DNA from: Brevundimonas sp. NIBR11 | Lineage (GTDB): Bacteria; Pseudomonadota; Alphaproteobacteria; Caulobacterales; Caulobacteraceae | Direction: 5' to 3' | NCBI RefSeq assembly: GCF_027912535.1 | Contig: NZ_CP115465.1 | Coordinates: 2,212,001-2,276,000 of the forward strand | DNA length: 64,000 nt | Shown here: positions 1-7,428 of the stretch, one piece after another | Layout of the letters: each line of letters opens with the position of its first letter | How positions within the stretch are numbered: position 1 is the first letter of the stretch | The notes under the pieces: model-generated | Told to the model about the DNA's origin: nothing | Database searches by the model: none | Seen by the model: the letters and a program-made list of their open reading frames with translations, nothing else | Program-made: the position numbers and the translations under genes

Positions 1-207
1 GTCGGACGGCCGGTCGCGCACGAGGCAGGCTATCGTTACTCGACCGCCATGGCGGCGGCGGGCGGCGTCTGGGACGAGCAGCGACTCTACGACTATCTGG
101 AAAACCCCCGCGAGCACATCGTCGGCACCAAGATGACCTTCCCCGGCATCAAGGACGGCCAGCGCCGCGCCGACATCATCGCCTATCTGAAGACCCAGGC
201 GGGCTGA
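1..207 (+). CDS. c-type cytochrome, C-terminal part
   Basis: The frame is open from the first base and ends at TGA 205-207, giving the last 68 residues of a protein that begins before the window. The tail has the look of a small class I cytochrome c: a helix with ENPREHIVGTKM, then MTFPGIKDGQRRADIIAYL. In this family the Met of the KM-x-FPG segment is the distal haem iron ligand and the final helix packs on the haem. The CXXCH haem site would lie upstream and is not visible, so the call rests on the C-terminal pattern. It probably acts as a periplasmic electron carrier. The next gene converges on it. Confidence 0.85.
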   Translation, partial: VGRPVAHEAGYRYSTAMAAAGGVWDEQRLYDYLENPREHIVGTKMTFPGIKDGQRRADIIAYLKTQAG

Positions 208-258
208 GCCCCCGTAGCCGACCGTCTCCGCCGAAGTGCACGGACGGTGGTCGCATTC

Positions 259-284
259 TGTCGAAGATAAAAATCAATTCGACA
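259..284 (+). terminator. AT-rich inverted repeat after the cytochrome gene
   Basis: TGTCGAA (259-265) and TTCGACA (278-284) are perfect 7-base inverted arms around an A/T-rich 12-base loop, about 50 bases past the cytochrome stop. The position suits an end-of-transcript hairpin, but there is no clear T-run after it, so termination is only a suggestion. Confidence 0.35.
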
Positions 285-394
285 CACCGATTCACGGCCC
301 CGCCTGAACCCAGCAGCCCATTTCGGCCTCCAACGCGCCTTGGTCTGAAAGGGGCGTATAGTGCTCCCACGGCTCGCGGAGAGTGCGGGCACAC

Positions 395-463
395 CGAAAC
401 GTTTCGTCCTTTTCGTCACCTTTCGTCCCGTTTCGTCACGTTGCGTGCGACATGACGAAACGG
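395..463. repeat. TTTCGTC direct-repeat array with inverted copies
   Basis: TTTCGTC occurs at 402, 411, 421 and 431, spaced 9, 10 and 10 bases, followed by a degenerate TTGCGTG at 441. The block starts with a perfect palindrome CGAAACGTTTCG (395-406). It ends with an 11-base perfect inverted repeat, CCGTTTCGTCA (428-438) against TGACGAAACGG (453-463), 14 bases apart. It lies between two convergent genes, where an ordinary promoter operator is not expected. The spacing puts all copies on one face of the helix. It could be a binding array, a bidirectional hairpin terminator, or a slippage product. Confidence 0.6.
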
Positions 464-483
464 ACCAACCCGGCAGCGGCGAC

Positions 484-1992
484 TTACATCGTCGCGCCGA
501 GGCGCCAGGGCTGGATCTCGTCCTCGCCGAAACCGAGGGCTTCCGACGCCGTCACCTTGCCCGAAGCGGTGGCCAGGATGGTTTCGAAGATCTCGGCGCC
601 GAGGGCGTCCAAGGACATTCCCTCGTCCAGCACCCGGCCGCAGTCGATGTCGATGTCGTCGGGCATCCGGCGGGCCAACGCCGAGTTGGTGGCCAGCTTC
701 AGGCTCGGCGCCGGCTTGGCCCCGAAGACGGACCCTCGACCGGTAGTGAAGCAGATCAACGTCGCTCCGCCCGCGATCTGGCCCGTCGCCGAGACGGGGT
801 CGTAGCCGGGTGTGTCCATGAAGACGAGGCCGTGGGCCGTGACGGGCTCGGCGTACTCATAGACGGCCGACAGGGGCGCGGACCCGGCTTTGGCCACGGC
901 GCCCAGCGACTTCTCGAGGATGGTCGTCAGGCCGCCGGCCTTGTTCCCGGCCGAGGGGTTGTTGTCGAGCGAGCCGCCCGTGGTCTCGACGTGCCGTTCC
1001 CACCAGGCGATGCGGTCCATCAGCTTGGCCGACACTTCGGCCGAGGCGCGGCCGGTCAGCAGGTGTTCGGCGCCGTAGATCTCGGGCGTTTCCGACAGGA
1101 TGGCCGTGCCGCCCTGGGCGACGATCAGGTCCACCGCGCGGCCCAAAGCCGGGTTGGCGGTCATGCCGGAATAGCCATCCGACCCCCCGCACTGCAGGCC
1201 CACGACCAGTTTGGACACCGGCTGGGGCGTGCGGATCAGGGCGGCGGCGCGGTCGGCCATCTCCATCACCCGCTCGACGCCCTGCTGGATGGTGGAGGCC
1301 GCGCCTCCGCTCTCCTGGATGGCCATGACGCCCAGGTCGACGGAGCCCGCCATGCCCTCGGCCTCCATCAGGGAGGAGATCTGGTTGGTCTCGCAGCCGA
1401 GGCCCAGCATCAGGACGCCCGCGACGTTCGGATGGCGCGCATAGCCTGACAGGGTCCGGCGCAGCATGTCCATCGCCTCGCCCTCCGACGCCATGCCGCA
1501 GCCCGAGCCGTGGGTGATGGCGACGACGCCGTCGATGGTCGGATGGCTGTCGCCGAGGCGAGCCTCGACCTCGCGGGCGATGCGCCGGGCGACCATGGCC
1601 GAACAGTTCACCGAGGTGACCACCGCCAGATAGTTGCGGGTCCCGACCCGACCGTCGGACCGGAGGTAGCCGTCGAAGGTGCGGGGTTCGGCGGCCTCAT
1701 GAGCGACCCCGGCGACGACACCGGTGTCAGCGCGGGCCGAGATATCGCCGACGCCAAGGTTCTGCGTATGGACCCAGTCGCCCGGCGCGATGGCGGCGAT
1801 CGCCGCGCCGATGACCTGACCATACTTGCGGACCTGGCCGCCGAGGGCGACGGGCTTCAGCGCGATCTTGTGGCCGGCCGGGACGTCGGTCGTGGCGGTG
1901 ACGCCCTCGATGGTCTCGCCGGCGCTGAGGGGACGGACGGCGACGGCGACGTCGTCATCGGGATGAAGGCGAAGGATGGACGGGGAGGACAT
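484..1992 (-). CDS. uxaA: altronate/galactarate dehydratase family protein (UxaA-like)
   Basis: This 502-residue protein matches the length and order of UxaA. A SAF-type N-terminal domain (about residues 10-85, with VPAGHKIAL) is followed by the large dehydratase domain with GRVGTRNYLAVV, THGSGCGM, GLGCETNQ, GLQCGGSDGYSG, NPSAGNKAGG and a C-terminal DIDIDCGRVLDEG segment. UxaA dehydrates D-altronate to 2-keto-3-deoxygluconate in hexuronate breakdown and uses Fe or Mn. The conserved Cys residues are present. No uxaB, uxaC or KDG kinase is nearby, so the substrate could be another sugar acid such as galactarate. The ATG has a strong GGGGAGGG ribosome site and follows the TMEM43 gene by 34 bases, so the two are probably co-transcribed. 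Confidence 0.87.
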   Translation of the reverse strand: MSSPSILRLHPDDDVAVAVRPLSAGETIEGVTATTDVPAGHKIALKPVALGGQVRKYGQVIGAAIAAIAPGDWVHTQNLGVGDISARADTGVVAGVAHEAAEPRTFDGYLRSDGRVGTRNYLAVVTSVNCSAMVARRIAREVEARLGDSHPTIDGVVAITHGSGCGMASEGEAMDMLRRTLSGYARHPNVAGVLMLGLGCETNQISSLMEAEGMAGSVDLGVMAIQESGGAASTIQQGVERVMEMADRAAALIRTPQPVSKLVVGLQCGGSDGYSGMTANPALGRAVDLIVAQGGTAILSETPEIYGAEHLLTGRASAEVSAKLMDRIAWWERHVETTGGSLDNNPSAGNKAGGLTTILEKSLGAVAKAGSAPLSAVYEYAEPVTAHGLVFMDTPGYDPVSATGQIAGGATLICFTTGRGSVFGAKPAPSLKLATNSALARRMPDDIDIDCGRVLDEGMSLDALGAEIFETILATASGKVTASEALGFGEDEIQPWRLGATM

Positions 1993-2026
1993 GGCCCTCC
2001 CCGCCTAGCATGTCCCGACGGCGACG

Positions 2027-3208
2027 TCAGGCGGCAGCGGCCTCGGCGGCCAGCTTCTTCTTCGCCCGGCCGCGACCCAGTCGGTAGACCGCAAAGGCGA
2101 TGGCGCCGCCGATGGCCAGTATGATGATCGTCGTGATGGGGCGGAAAGCGAGCCACGCCAGGGCGATGGTGACCGTGCCGACCAGCAGGCCCAGCACGAA
2201 GCCAATCAGGCCCGTGCCCATCCGAACGATGGTCCCCGCCAGAGGCAGGACATCGGCCAGCACGCCCAGCGGCGCCAGGATCAGGCCGAACCCGACCATC
2301 AGGAGGACCATGCCGACGACGCGGATGATCCAGGCCATCAGGTTGTTGGCGTCCTGGGCGGACTGGAACATGTCGCCGGCCGGGACATCGCCGTCGGCGA
2401 CCAGCAGGAACTCCGAGCCGTTGCGGGCGCGGTAGTCGAGGAAGTTGTCCCCGTTCTGACGGGCGACGACGCTGATCTCCGAGACGGGCGTGACCTCGTA
2501 CGAGACACGGGTGTCGCCAATCACAGGGTTCTGGGCGTTCTCGCCGAAGAAGATGGTGGTCTGCGAGACCGTGTGGCTCGAGGCTTCGCCGGCGGCGGCA
2601 TCGATGGCGTCCTGCTGCTGCGACAGGTTCAGCGGCTCGGCGCCGCCGACCTGACTCAGGACGTTCTCTTCCAGCTGGTAGTCGCCGAGGGTGGCATCGG
2701 TGGCGAAGATATCGGCGCTCTCGATCGCCATCTCCGGGTTCTCGTGACCCGCCGGTGTATTGAACGCGCTGGAGTCGATCGGGGTGGAGGACCAGACCTT
2801 GGTGTAGCTGTAGGTGGTGACCGTCTCCTCGCCGCCCCCCAGCTTGGTGCGGCTCTCGGACTTCGACTCCTCCTGCCACTGGTACATCTCGGCCGAGCGC
2901 GACAGCTTCACGCCGGTGGCCGTGACGCCGTACTCGGTGTCTTCCAGCGGCGCGGTCACGGCGATGTCGCCGACGACGTGGACCAGCTTCTGATCATTGG
3001 CGGGATCGATCGGCGAGGCCGGAGCCTCGACCACCGCGCCGGCGCCCTCGGTCAGACCGCGCGCGACCTTGACGGCGTTGCCCTCGTTCCAGGCCAGGCC
3101 CCAGACGCAGGCGAAGATCAGGACGATGCCGACGAGCACGCCTGCGAAGGCTCCGCCGATGCGGCTGAACCAGCCCTGGCTGGTCGTGACTGTGACTTGA
3201 TCCGGCAT
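2027..3208 (-). CDS. TMEM43 family membrane protein
   Basis: A 393-residue protein with one N-terminal membrane segment (about residues 17-37, in GGAFAGVLVGIVLIFACVWG), a long soluble region, and a hydrophobic C-terminal third with three or four membrane helices (about 285-375). The opening WNEGNAVKVARGL motif, the N-terminal and C-terminal helices, and the ENAQNPVIGD/FLDYRARN segments fit the TMEM43 (LUMA) family. Bacterial function is unknown; the eukaryotic member sits in the inner nuclear membrane and ER. The ATG has a GGGGGGAG ribosome site 4 bases upstream. A 17-base palindrome lies just ahead of it, and uxaA follows 34 bases downstream. Confidence 0.85.
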   Translation of the reverse strand: MPDQVTVTTSQGWFSRIGGAFAGVLVGIVLIFACVWGLAWNEGNAVKVARGLTEGAGAVVEAPASPIDPANDQKLVHVVGDIAVTAPLEDTEYGVTATGVKLSRSAEMYQWQEESKSESRTKLGGGEETVTTYSYTKVWSSTPIDSSAFNTPAGHENPEMAIESADIFATDATLGDYQLEENVLSQVGGAEPLNLSQQQDAIDAAAGEASSHTVSQTTIFFGENAQNPVIGDTRVSYEVTPVSEISVVARQNGDNFLDYRARNGSEFLLVADGDVPAGDMFQSAQDANNLMAWIIRVVGMVLLMVGFGLILAPLGVLADVLPLAGTIVRMGTGLIGFVLGLLVGTVTIALAWLAFRPITTIIILAIGGAIAFAVYRLGRGRAKKKLAAEAAAA

Positions 3209-3225
3209 TTCGCTCCCCCCGAGCC

Positions 3226-3242
3226 CGGTCGAGTCTCGACCG
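3226..3242. promoter_or_regulatory. perfect palindrome upstream of the TMEM43 gene
   Basis: CGGTCGAGTCTCGACCG is an inverted repeat with 8-base perfect arms around one central base. It ends 18 bases before the TMEM43 start, just ahead of the ribosome site. Position and symmetry suit a repressor operator, or a hairpin in the 5' leader; no protein is assigned. Confidence 0.5.
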
Positions 3243-3313
3243 TGAGGCGCACAGATATAGCACCGCTTTGCGGACGCGATAGCGAAGGCCTGCTTACGGA
3301 AGCTGACGGACCG

Positions 3314-4282
3314 TCAGAGCCCCCGCCAGTCGCGCCACCAGGCGACGAACCGGCCCAGCCCCTCGGCCAGCGCGACCTTCGGCGCATACCCGGTCAGCGC
3401 GTTCAGCTTGGAGACATCGGCATAGGTCGCCGTGACGTCGCCGGCCTGCATAGGCCGCATGATCTTGACCGCCTCGCGGCCCAGCGCGGCTTCTAGCGTG
3501 GAGATCATCTCCATCAGGCCGACGGGGCTGGAATCGCCGATGTTGTAGACCTCGTGACCGCCCTTCGACGGCGGGTGGTCCAGCACGCCCACGATGCCGT
3601 CGACGATGTCGTCGATGAAGGTGAAGTCCCGCGCCATCCTGCCCTCGCCGTAAACCTCGATCGGCTCGCCCCGCATGATCTTCTCGGTGAAGCTGAAATA
3701 GGCCATGTCCGGCCGGCCCATCGGTCCGTAGACGGTGAAGAACCTGAGGCCAGACTGCGGGAACCCGTAGAGCGAGGCATAGCTCTGGCTCAGCAGTTCG
3801 CAGGACCGTTTGGTGGCGGCGTAGAGCGACACCGGCGAAACGGTCGGATCGTCCTCGCGGAAGCCCTGCCCCGCCAACGGCCGATCGCCGTAGACCGAGC
3901 TCGACGACGCATAGACGAGGTGTTCGACGCCGTTGTGCCGGCAGGCCTCGAGGATCGACAGATGCCCCTGAAGATTGGACCGCTGGTAGGCGAACGGGTT
4001 GTCGATCGAATAACGGACCCCCGCCTGTGCGGCCAGATGCACCACCCGCAGGGCGCCCGACGACCGAACCAGTTCGGACATCGCCTCGGCGTCGGCGATG
4101 TCCGCGCGGACCATGCGGAAGTCCGGGTAGGCGGACAGCCGCGCCGCCCGCAGGTCTTTCAGGGCGACATCGTAGTAGGGATTCAAGTCGTCGACCCCGA
4201 TGACGGTCTCGCCCCGCTGCAGCAGCCGTTCGGCCAAGTGCATCCCGACGAAGCCCGCCGCTCCGGTGACGACGACCGTCAT
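3314..4282 (-). CDS. NAD-dependent epimerase, probable UDP-glucuronate 4-epimerase
   Basis: A 322-residue extended short-chain dehydrogenase. It opens with the Rossmann motif GAAGFVGMHLAERLL and has the catalytic SSSSVYGD and YAATK (Tyr-x-x-x-Lys). DDLNPYYDVALKDLRAARL is typical of the UDP-glucuronate 4-epimerase branch, which interconverts UDP-glucuronate and UDP-galacturonate for capsule, LPS or exopolysaccharide. The frame extends upstream, but I chose the ATG at 4282 because it begins MTVVVTGAAGFVG, exactly where the Rossmann fold should start, and lies 5 bases after the preceding ugd stop. That neighbour would supply UDP-glucuronate, supporting the assignment. UDP-glucose 4-epimerase is the main alternative. 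Confidence 0.88.
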   Translation of the reverse strand: MTVVVTGAAGFVGMHLAERLLQRGETVIGVDDLNPYYDVALKDLRAARLSAYPDFRMVRADIADAEAMSELVRSSGALRVVHLAAQAGVRYSIDNPFAYQRSNLQGHLSILEACRHNGVEHLVYASSSSVYGDRPLAGQGFREDDPTVSPVSLYAATKRSCELLSQSYASLYGFPQSGLRFFTVYGPMGRPDMAYFSFTEKIMRGEPIEVYGEGRMARDFTFIDDIVDGIVGVLDHPPSKGGHEVYNIGDSSPVGLMEMISTLEAALGREAVKIMRPMQAGDVTATYADVSKLNALTGYAPKVALAEGLGRFVAWWRDWRGL

Positions 4283-4287
4283 CTGGC

Positions 4288-5592
4288 TCAGCCGCGCCCG
4301 ATCGAGGTGTAGGAGAAGCCCCGCGCCCGCATCTCGGCCGGGCGATAGACGTTGCGCAGGTCCACCATCACCGGCGCGCGGGCCAGAAGCTTGATCCGGT
4401 CCAGATCCAGGGCGCGGAATTGATCCCACTCGGTCAGGATGACGATGGCGTCGGCGTCCTCGATCGCGCTGTAGGCGTCGGCGCGATAATCGATGTCGGG
4501 CAGCAGCTTGCCGGCCTCGTGCATGCTCTCGGGGTCATAGGCCTGCACCTTCACGCCCGCGGCGATCAGGGCGGGGACGATGTCCAGGCTGGGGGCGTCG
4601 CGCATGTCGTCGGTGTTCGGCTTGAAGGCGAGGCCCAGAATGCCGACGATCTTGCCCTTGCCGTCGCCGCCCAGCGCCGAGATGACCCGGTCGGCCATGG
4701 CCTTCTTGCGTGCGTCGTTGACGTCGACCGTGGTCTCCACCAGCCGGACCGGGGCGCCATACTGCTGGGCCGTGCGGACCAGGGCGACCGTGTCCTTGGG
4801 AAAGCAGGAGCCGCCGTAGCCGGGACCGGCGTTCAGGAACTTTCCGCCGATCCTGCCGTCCAGGCCGATCCCCTTGGCGACCTGCTGCACGTCGGCGCCG
4901 ACCTGTTCGCAAAGGTCGGCGATCTCGTTGATGAAGGTGATCTTCAGCGCCAGGAAGGCGTTGCCCGCGTATTTGATCAGCTCCGACGTCCGGCGCGAGG
5001 TGTAGACCACGGGGAAGTCGTTGAGGCTCAGCGGGCGATAGACCTGGGCCATCACCTCGCGAGCGCGCTCATCGTCGGTGCCAATGACGACGCGGTCGGG
5101 ACGTTTGAAGTCCTCAATCGCAGCGCCTTCGCGCAGGAACTCGGGATTAGAGACCACGGCGAAGTCCGCTTCCGGATTGACCCGACGGATGATGGCCTCG
5201 ACCTCGTCGCCCGTGCCGACGGGGACGGTCGACTTGTTGACCACGACGGTGAAGCCCTGCACCAGACCGGCGATCTCCTCTGCGGCGGCGTAGACGTAAG
5301 ACAGGTCCGCGTGGCCGTCGCCGCGCCGCGTGGGCGTGCCCACCGCGATGAAGACGACGTCCGCCGACCGGATCGCCTCCGCGCCGTCGAGGGTGAACGA
5401 CAGGCGGCCGGCCTTTACGTTGTCGGCGACCAGGGCCTCGAGACCCGGCTCGAAGATCGGAATCTCGCCGGCGTTCAACCGCTCGATCTTGGACGGGTCC
5501 TTGTCGACGCAGACGACGGTATGGCCGAAGTCGGCAAAACAGGCCCCGGACACCAGGCCCACATAGCCCGTGCCAATCATCGTTACGCGCAT
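4288..5592 (-). CDS. ugd: UDP-glucose 6-dehydrogenase
   Basis: A 434-residue protein of normal length for Ugd, which oxidises UDP-glucose to UDP-glucuronate with two NAD+. Visible landmarks are the N-terminal NAD motif GTGYVGLVSG (residues 7-16), STVPVGTG, SNPEFLREG, the central helix segment IKYAGNAFLALKITFINE, and the catalytic cysteine C263 in GPGYGGSCFPKD. The C-terminal domain has GLAFKPNTDDMRDAPS. It is the first gene of a two-gene unit with the epimerase 5 bases downstream, giving a UDP-GlcA to UDP-GalA route for cell-surface sugar polymers. It faces away from the WecG/TagA gene across a 129-base gap. Confidence 0.97.
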   Translation of the reverse strand: MRVTMIGTGYVGLVSGACFADFGHTVVCVDKDPSKIERLNAGEIPIFEPGLEALVADNVKAGRLSFTLDGAEAIRSADVVFIAVGTPTRRGDGHADLSYVYAAAEEIAGLVQGFTVVVNKSTVPVGTGDEVEAIIRRVNPEADFAVVSNPEFLREGAAIEDFKRPDRVVIGTDDERAREVMAQVYRPLSLNDFPVVYTSRRTSELIKYAGNAFLALKITFINEIADLCEQVGADVQQVAKGIGLDGRIGGKFLNAGPGYGGSCFPKDTVALVRTAQQYGAPVRLVETTVDVNDARKKAMADRVISALGGDGKGKIVGILGLAFKPNTDDMRDAPSLDIVPALIAAGVKVQAYDPESMHEAGKLLPDIDYRADAYSAIEDADAIVILTEWDQFRALDLDRIKLLARAPVMVDLRNVYRPAEMRARGFSYTSIGRG

Positions 5593-5721
5593 TCAAATCA
5601 TCCCCAACGACAGCGGCCTGCCATAGACCAGTCGGCGGGGCGGCGCAAAACGTCGGCGTCCACACCCCGTTAAGCCTGTCCTCTTACCCGATCTTGAGCC
5701 TCGGCGAGGCAGTGTTCGTTC
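5593..5721. promoter_or_regulatory. divergent intergenic region, ugd / wecG-like
   Basis: This 129-base gap must hold promoters for ugd (minus) and the glycosyltransferase (plus). I find no clear -35/-10 pair. A small hairpin, GCCTC-GGC-GAGGC (5698-5710), lies about 12 bases before the plus-strand start codon. Confidence 0.4.
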
Positions 5722-6591
5722 ATGACCGACAGCCCGTCTCTCAGCTATCGCAACTCGCTGACCGAACGCCGTCGTCGGGCGCGGACTCCGTTCCGCGCCG
5801 CCCGCCGCGAGCGCGAACGCGTCCGCCTGCTCGGCCAGGCCGTCGATCTCGTACGCCCGGAAGAGGTGCTGCACCACGTCGAGGCGTGGGTCGAGGCGCG
5901 CCGCAAGGTGATCATCGCCAACCACAATCTGAACAGCCTCGCCCTGATGCAGAAGGAGCCCCGGCTGGCGCGCTTCTACGCCCGGGCCGATCTGGTCGAG
6001 GTCGATTCCACGCCCCTGATCCATTTCGCCAAGCTGCTGGGTCTGCAAGGCAAGGCGTTTCACCGCTGCACCTATCTGGACTGGCGCGATCATTTCTGGA
6101 GCCTTGTCGATCGCAAGGGATGGCGCGTCATGTACATCGGCGGCGCCCCCGATGTGGTCGAGCGCGCGCGCGGTCGCCTGGCTTCGGAATATCCGGGAGC
6201 GGACATCCGGGCGCGGGACGGGTTCTTCGTCGCCACGCCGGGCTCGCGGGACAACACGGTCGTGGTCAATGAAGTGAAGGCCTTCGATCCGCACATCCTG
6301 TTCGTCGGCATGGGCATGCCCCGTCAGGAGCTGTGGATCCTGGACAATCTGGACGCCCTGCCCGACTGCGCCATCTTCTCGGTCGGCGCCGCCTTCGACT
6401 ACGAGGCGGGCGAGCAGAGGGCCGCGCCGCGCTGGATGGGACGGATGGGGGTCGAGTGGCTGTTCCGCCTGGTCCATGACCCCAAGCGTCTGGCGCGGCG
6501 GTATCTGATCGAGCCGTGGAGCCTGAGCCACCTTATCGTGGCCGACCTTTGGACGGCGTTGCGGGCCAAGCGACTAGGGCGCACAGCCTAG
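5722..6591 (+). CDS. WecG/TagA/CpsF family glycosyltransferase
   Basis: A 289-residue GT26 enzyme. After a basic N-terminal stretch of about 35 residues come IIANHNLNSLALMQ, the catalytic-site segment ADLVEVDSTPLIHFAKLLG, a YIGGAPDVVERA nucleotide-binding turn, FVGMGMPRQELWI, and GAAFDYEAGEQRAAPRWM with the C-terminal GVEWLFRLVHDPKRLARRY. Family members add N-acetylmannosamine(uronate) or a similar sugar to a lipid-linked precursor on the cytoplasmic face of the membrane. In Caulobacterales such enzymes work in exopolysaccharide or holdfast assembly; which one applies here is not visible. Its stop codon shares CTAG with the convergent phosphatase. Confidence 0.92.
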   Translation: MTDSPSLSYRNSLTERRRRARTPFRAARRERERVRLLGQAVDLVRPEEVLHHVEAWVEARRKVIIANHNLNSLALMQKEPRLARFYARADLVEVDSTPLIHFAKLLGLQGKAFHRCTYLDWRDHFWSLVDRKGWRVMYIGGAPDVVERARGRLASEYPGADIRARDGFFVATPGSRDNTVVVNEVKAFDPHILFVGMGMPRQELWILDNLDALPDCAIFSVGAAFDYEAGEQRAAPRWMGRMGVEWLFRLVHDPKRLARRYLIEPWSLSHLIVADLWTALRAKRLGRTA

Positions 6592-7406
6592 ACGGCCGCC
6601 AGCGGGCCGGTGGTGATCGCCACCCGCCCGGCCCGGCCCGTCGCCTGGATCACCACGCGGGTGTCGCCTTCCAGGCGTACGGCCGAAAGCACATTGGTGG
6701 CATAGGCGCCGGTGTCGACGCCGATGCGCCGCGCATCGGAGTGAACGGCTTCGGTCGGCGTATGGCCGTGCACGACCACCTGTTCGAACGGAGCCGGGTG
6801 ATCGAGGAAGGGCTGGCGGATCCACAGCAGGTCTTCGGGTGACTGCACCGGCAGGGCGACGCCGGGTCGCGCGCCCGCATGACAAAAGAAGTAGTCCCCG
6901 ATCGAGACCGACAGTTCCTGAGCGGCCAGCAGTTCGCGATGCGAGTCCGGCAGGGCGTCGCCGAGCGCGCGCGAGGCTTCGGCCCAGGCCCGGGCGTCGC
7001 CGCGCATCGGCGGCGGCGCGACGCCGTACGACACCAGGGTGTCCCGGCCGCCGTAGTCGCACCACGATGGCCCGACGAGGGGGTCGTGAAGGAAGGCCTC
7101 CATCCGCTCCTCGTGGTTGCCTTTGATGAAATGGACCTCCAACGCCGGGTCGGCGGCGAGATTGCAGAGCTGATTCAGGACGCCTTTCGAGTCCAGGCCG
7201 CGATCGACGTAGTCGCCGAGAAAGACCACGACCTTGCGTGAGGCCTCGGCCGCATGGAGGTCGGCGCGGATGGCCTGGATCAGCCGGTCGGCGAGATCCG
7301 ACCGCCCATGGATGTCGCCTACCGCCCAGATGACGCAGTCCGAGGGCGTGCGAGACGTCCTGCGGGCCGGTCGGTTGGGAAAGAAGCGCGAGAGCATGGA
7401 ATTCAC
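6588..7406 (-). CDS. metallophosphoesterase (PPP-type serine/threonine phosphatase family)
   Basis: A 272-residue calcineurin-like phosphoesterase with the three metal-binding signatures in order: GDIHG (residues 30-34), GDYVDRG (64-70) and GNHE (96-99). Downstream His residues lie in FCHAGARPG and VVHGHTP, as in lambda/PrpA-type phosphatases. It should hydrolyse phosphoesters with two Mn or Fe ions in the cytoplasm; protein phosphatase and diadenosine-tetraphosphatase roles both fit. There is no signal peptide. The last four bases are shared with the end of the convergent glycosyltransferase gene. The next gene upstream on the same strand ends or starts 22 bases away. Confidence 0.93.
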   Translation of the reverse strand: MNSMLSRFFPNRPARRTSRTPSDCVIWAVGDIHGRSDLADRLIQAIRADLHAAEASRKVVVFLGDYVDRGLDSKGVLNQLCNLAADPALEVHFIKGNHEERMEAFLHDPLVGPSWCDYGGRDTLVSYGVAPPPMRGDARAWAEASRALGDALPDSHRELLAAQELSVSIGDYFFCHAGARPGVALPVQSPEDLLWIRQPFLDHPAPFEQVVVHGHTPTEAVHSDARRIGVDTGAYATNVLSAVRLEGDTRVVIQATGRAGRVAITTGPLAAV

Positions 7407-7428
7407 ATGCCCGCTCGCCTCACCGCGT

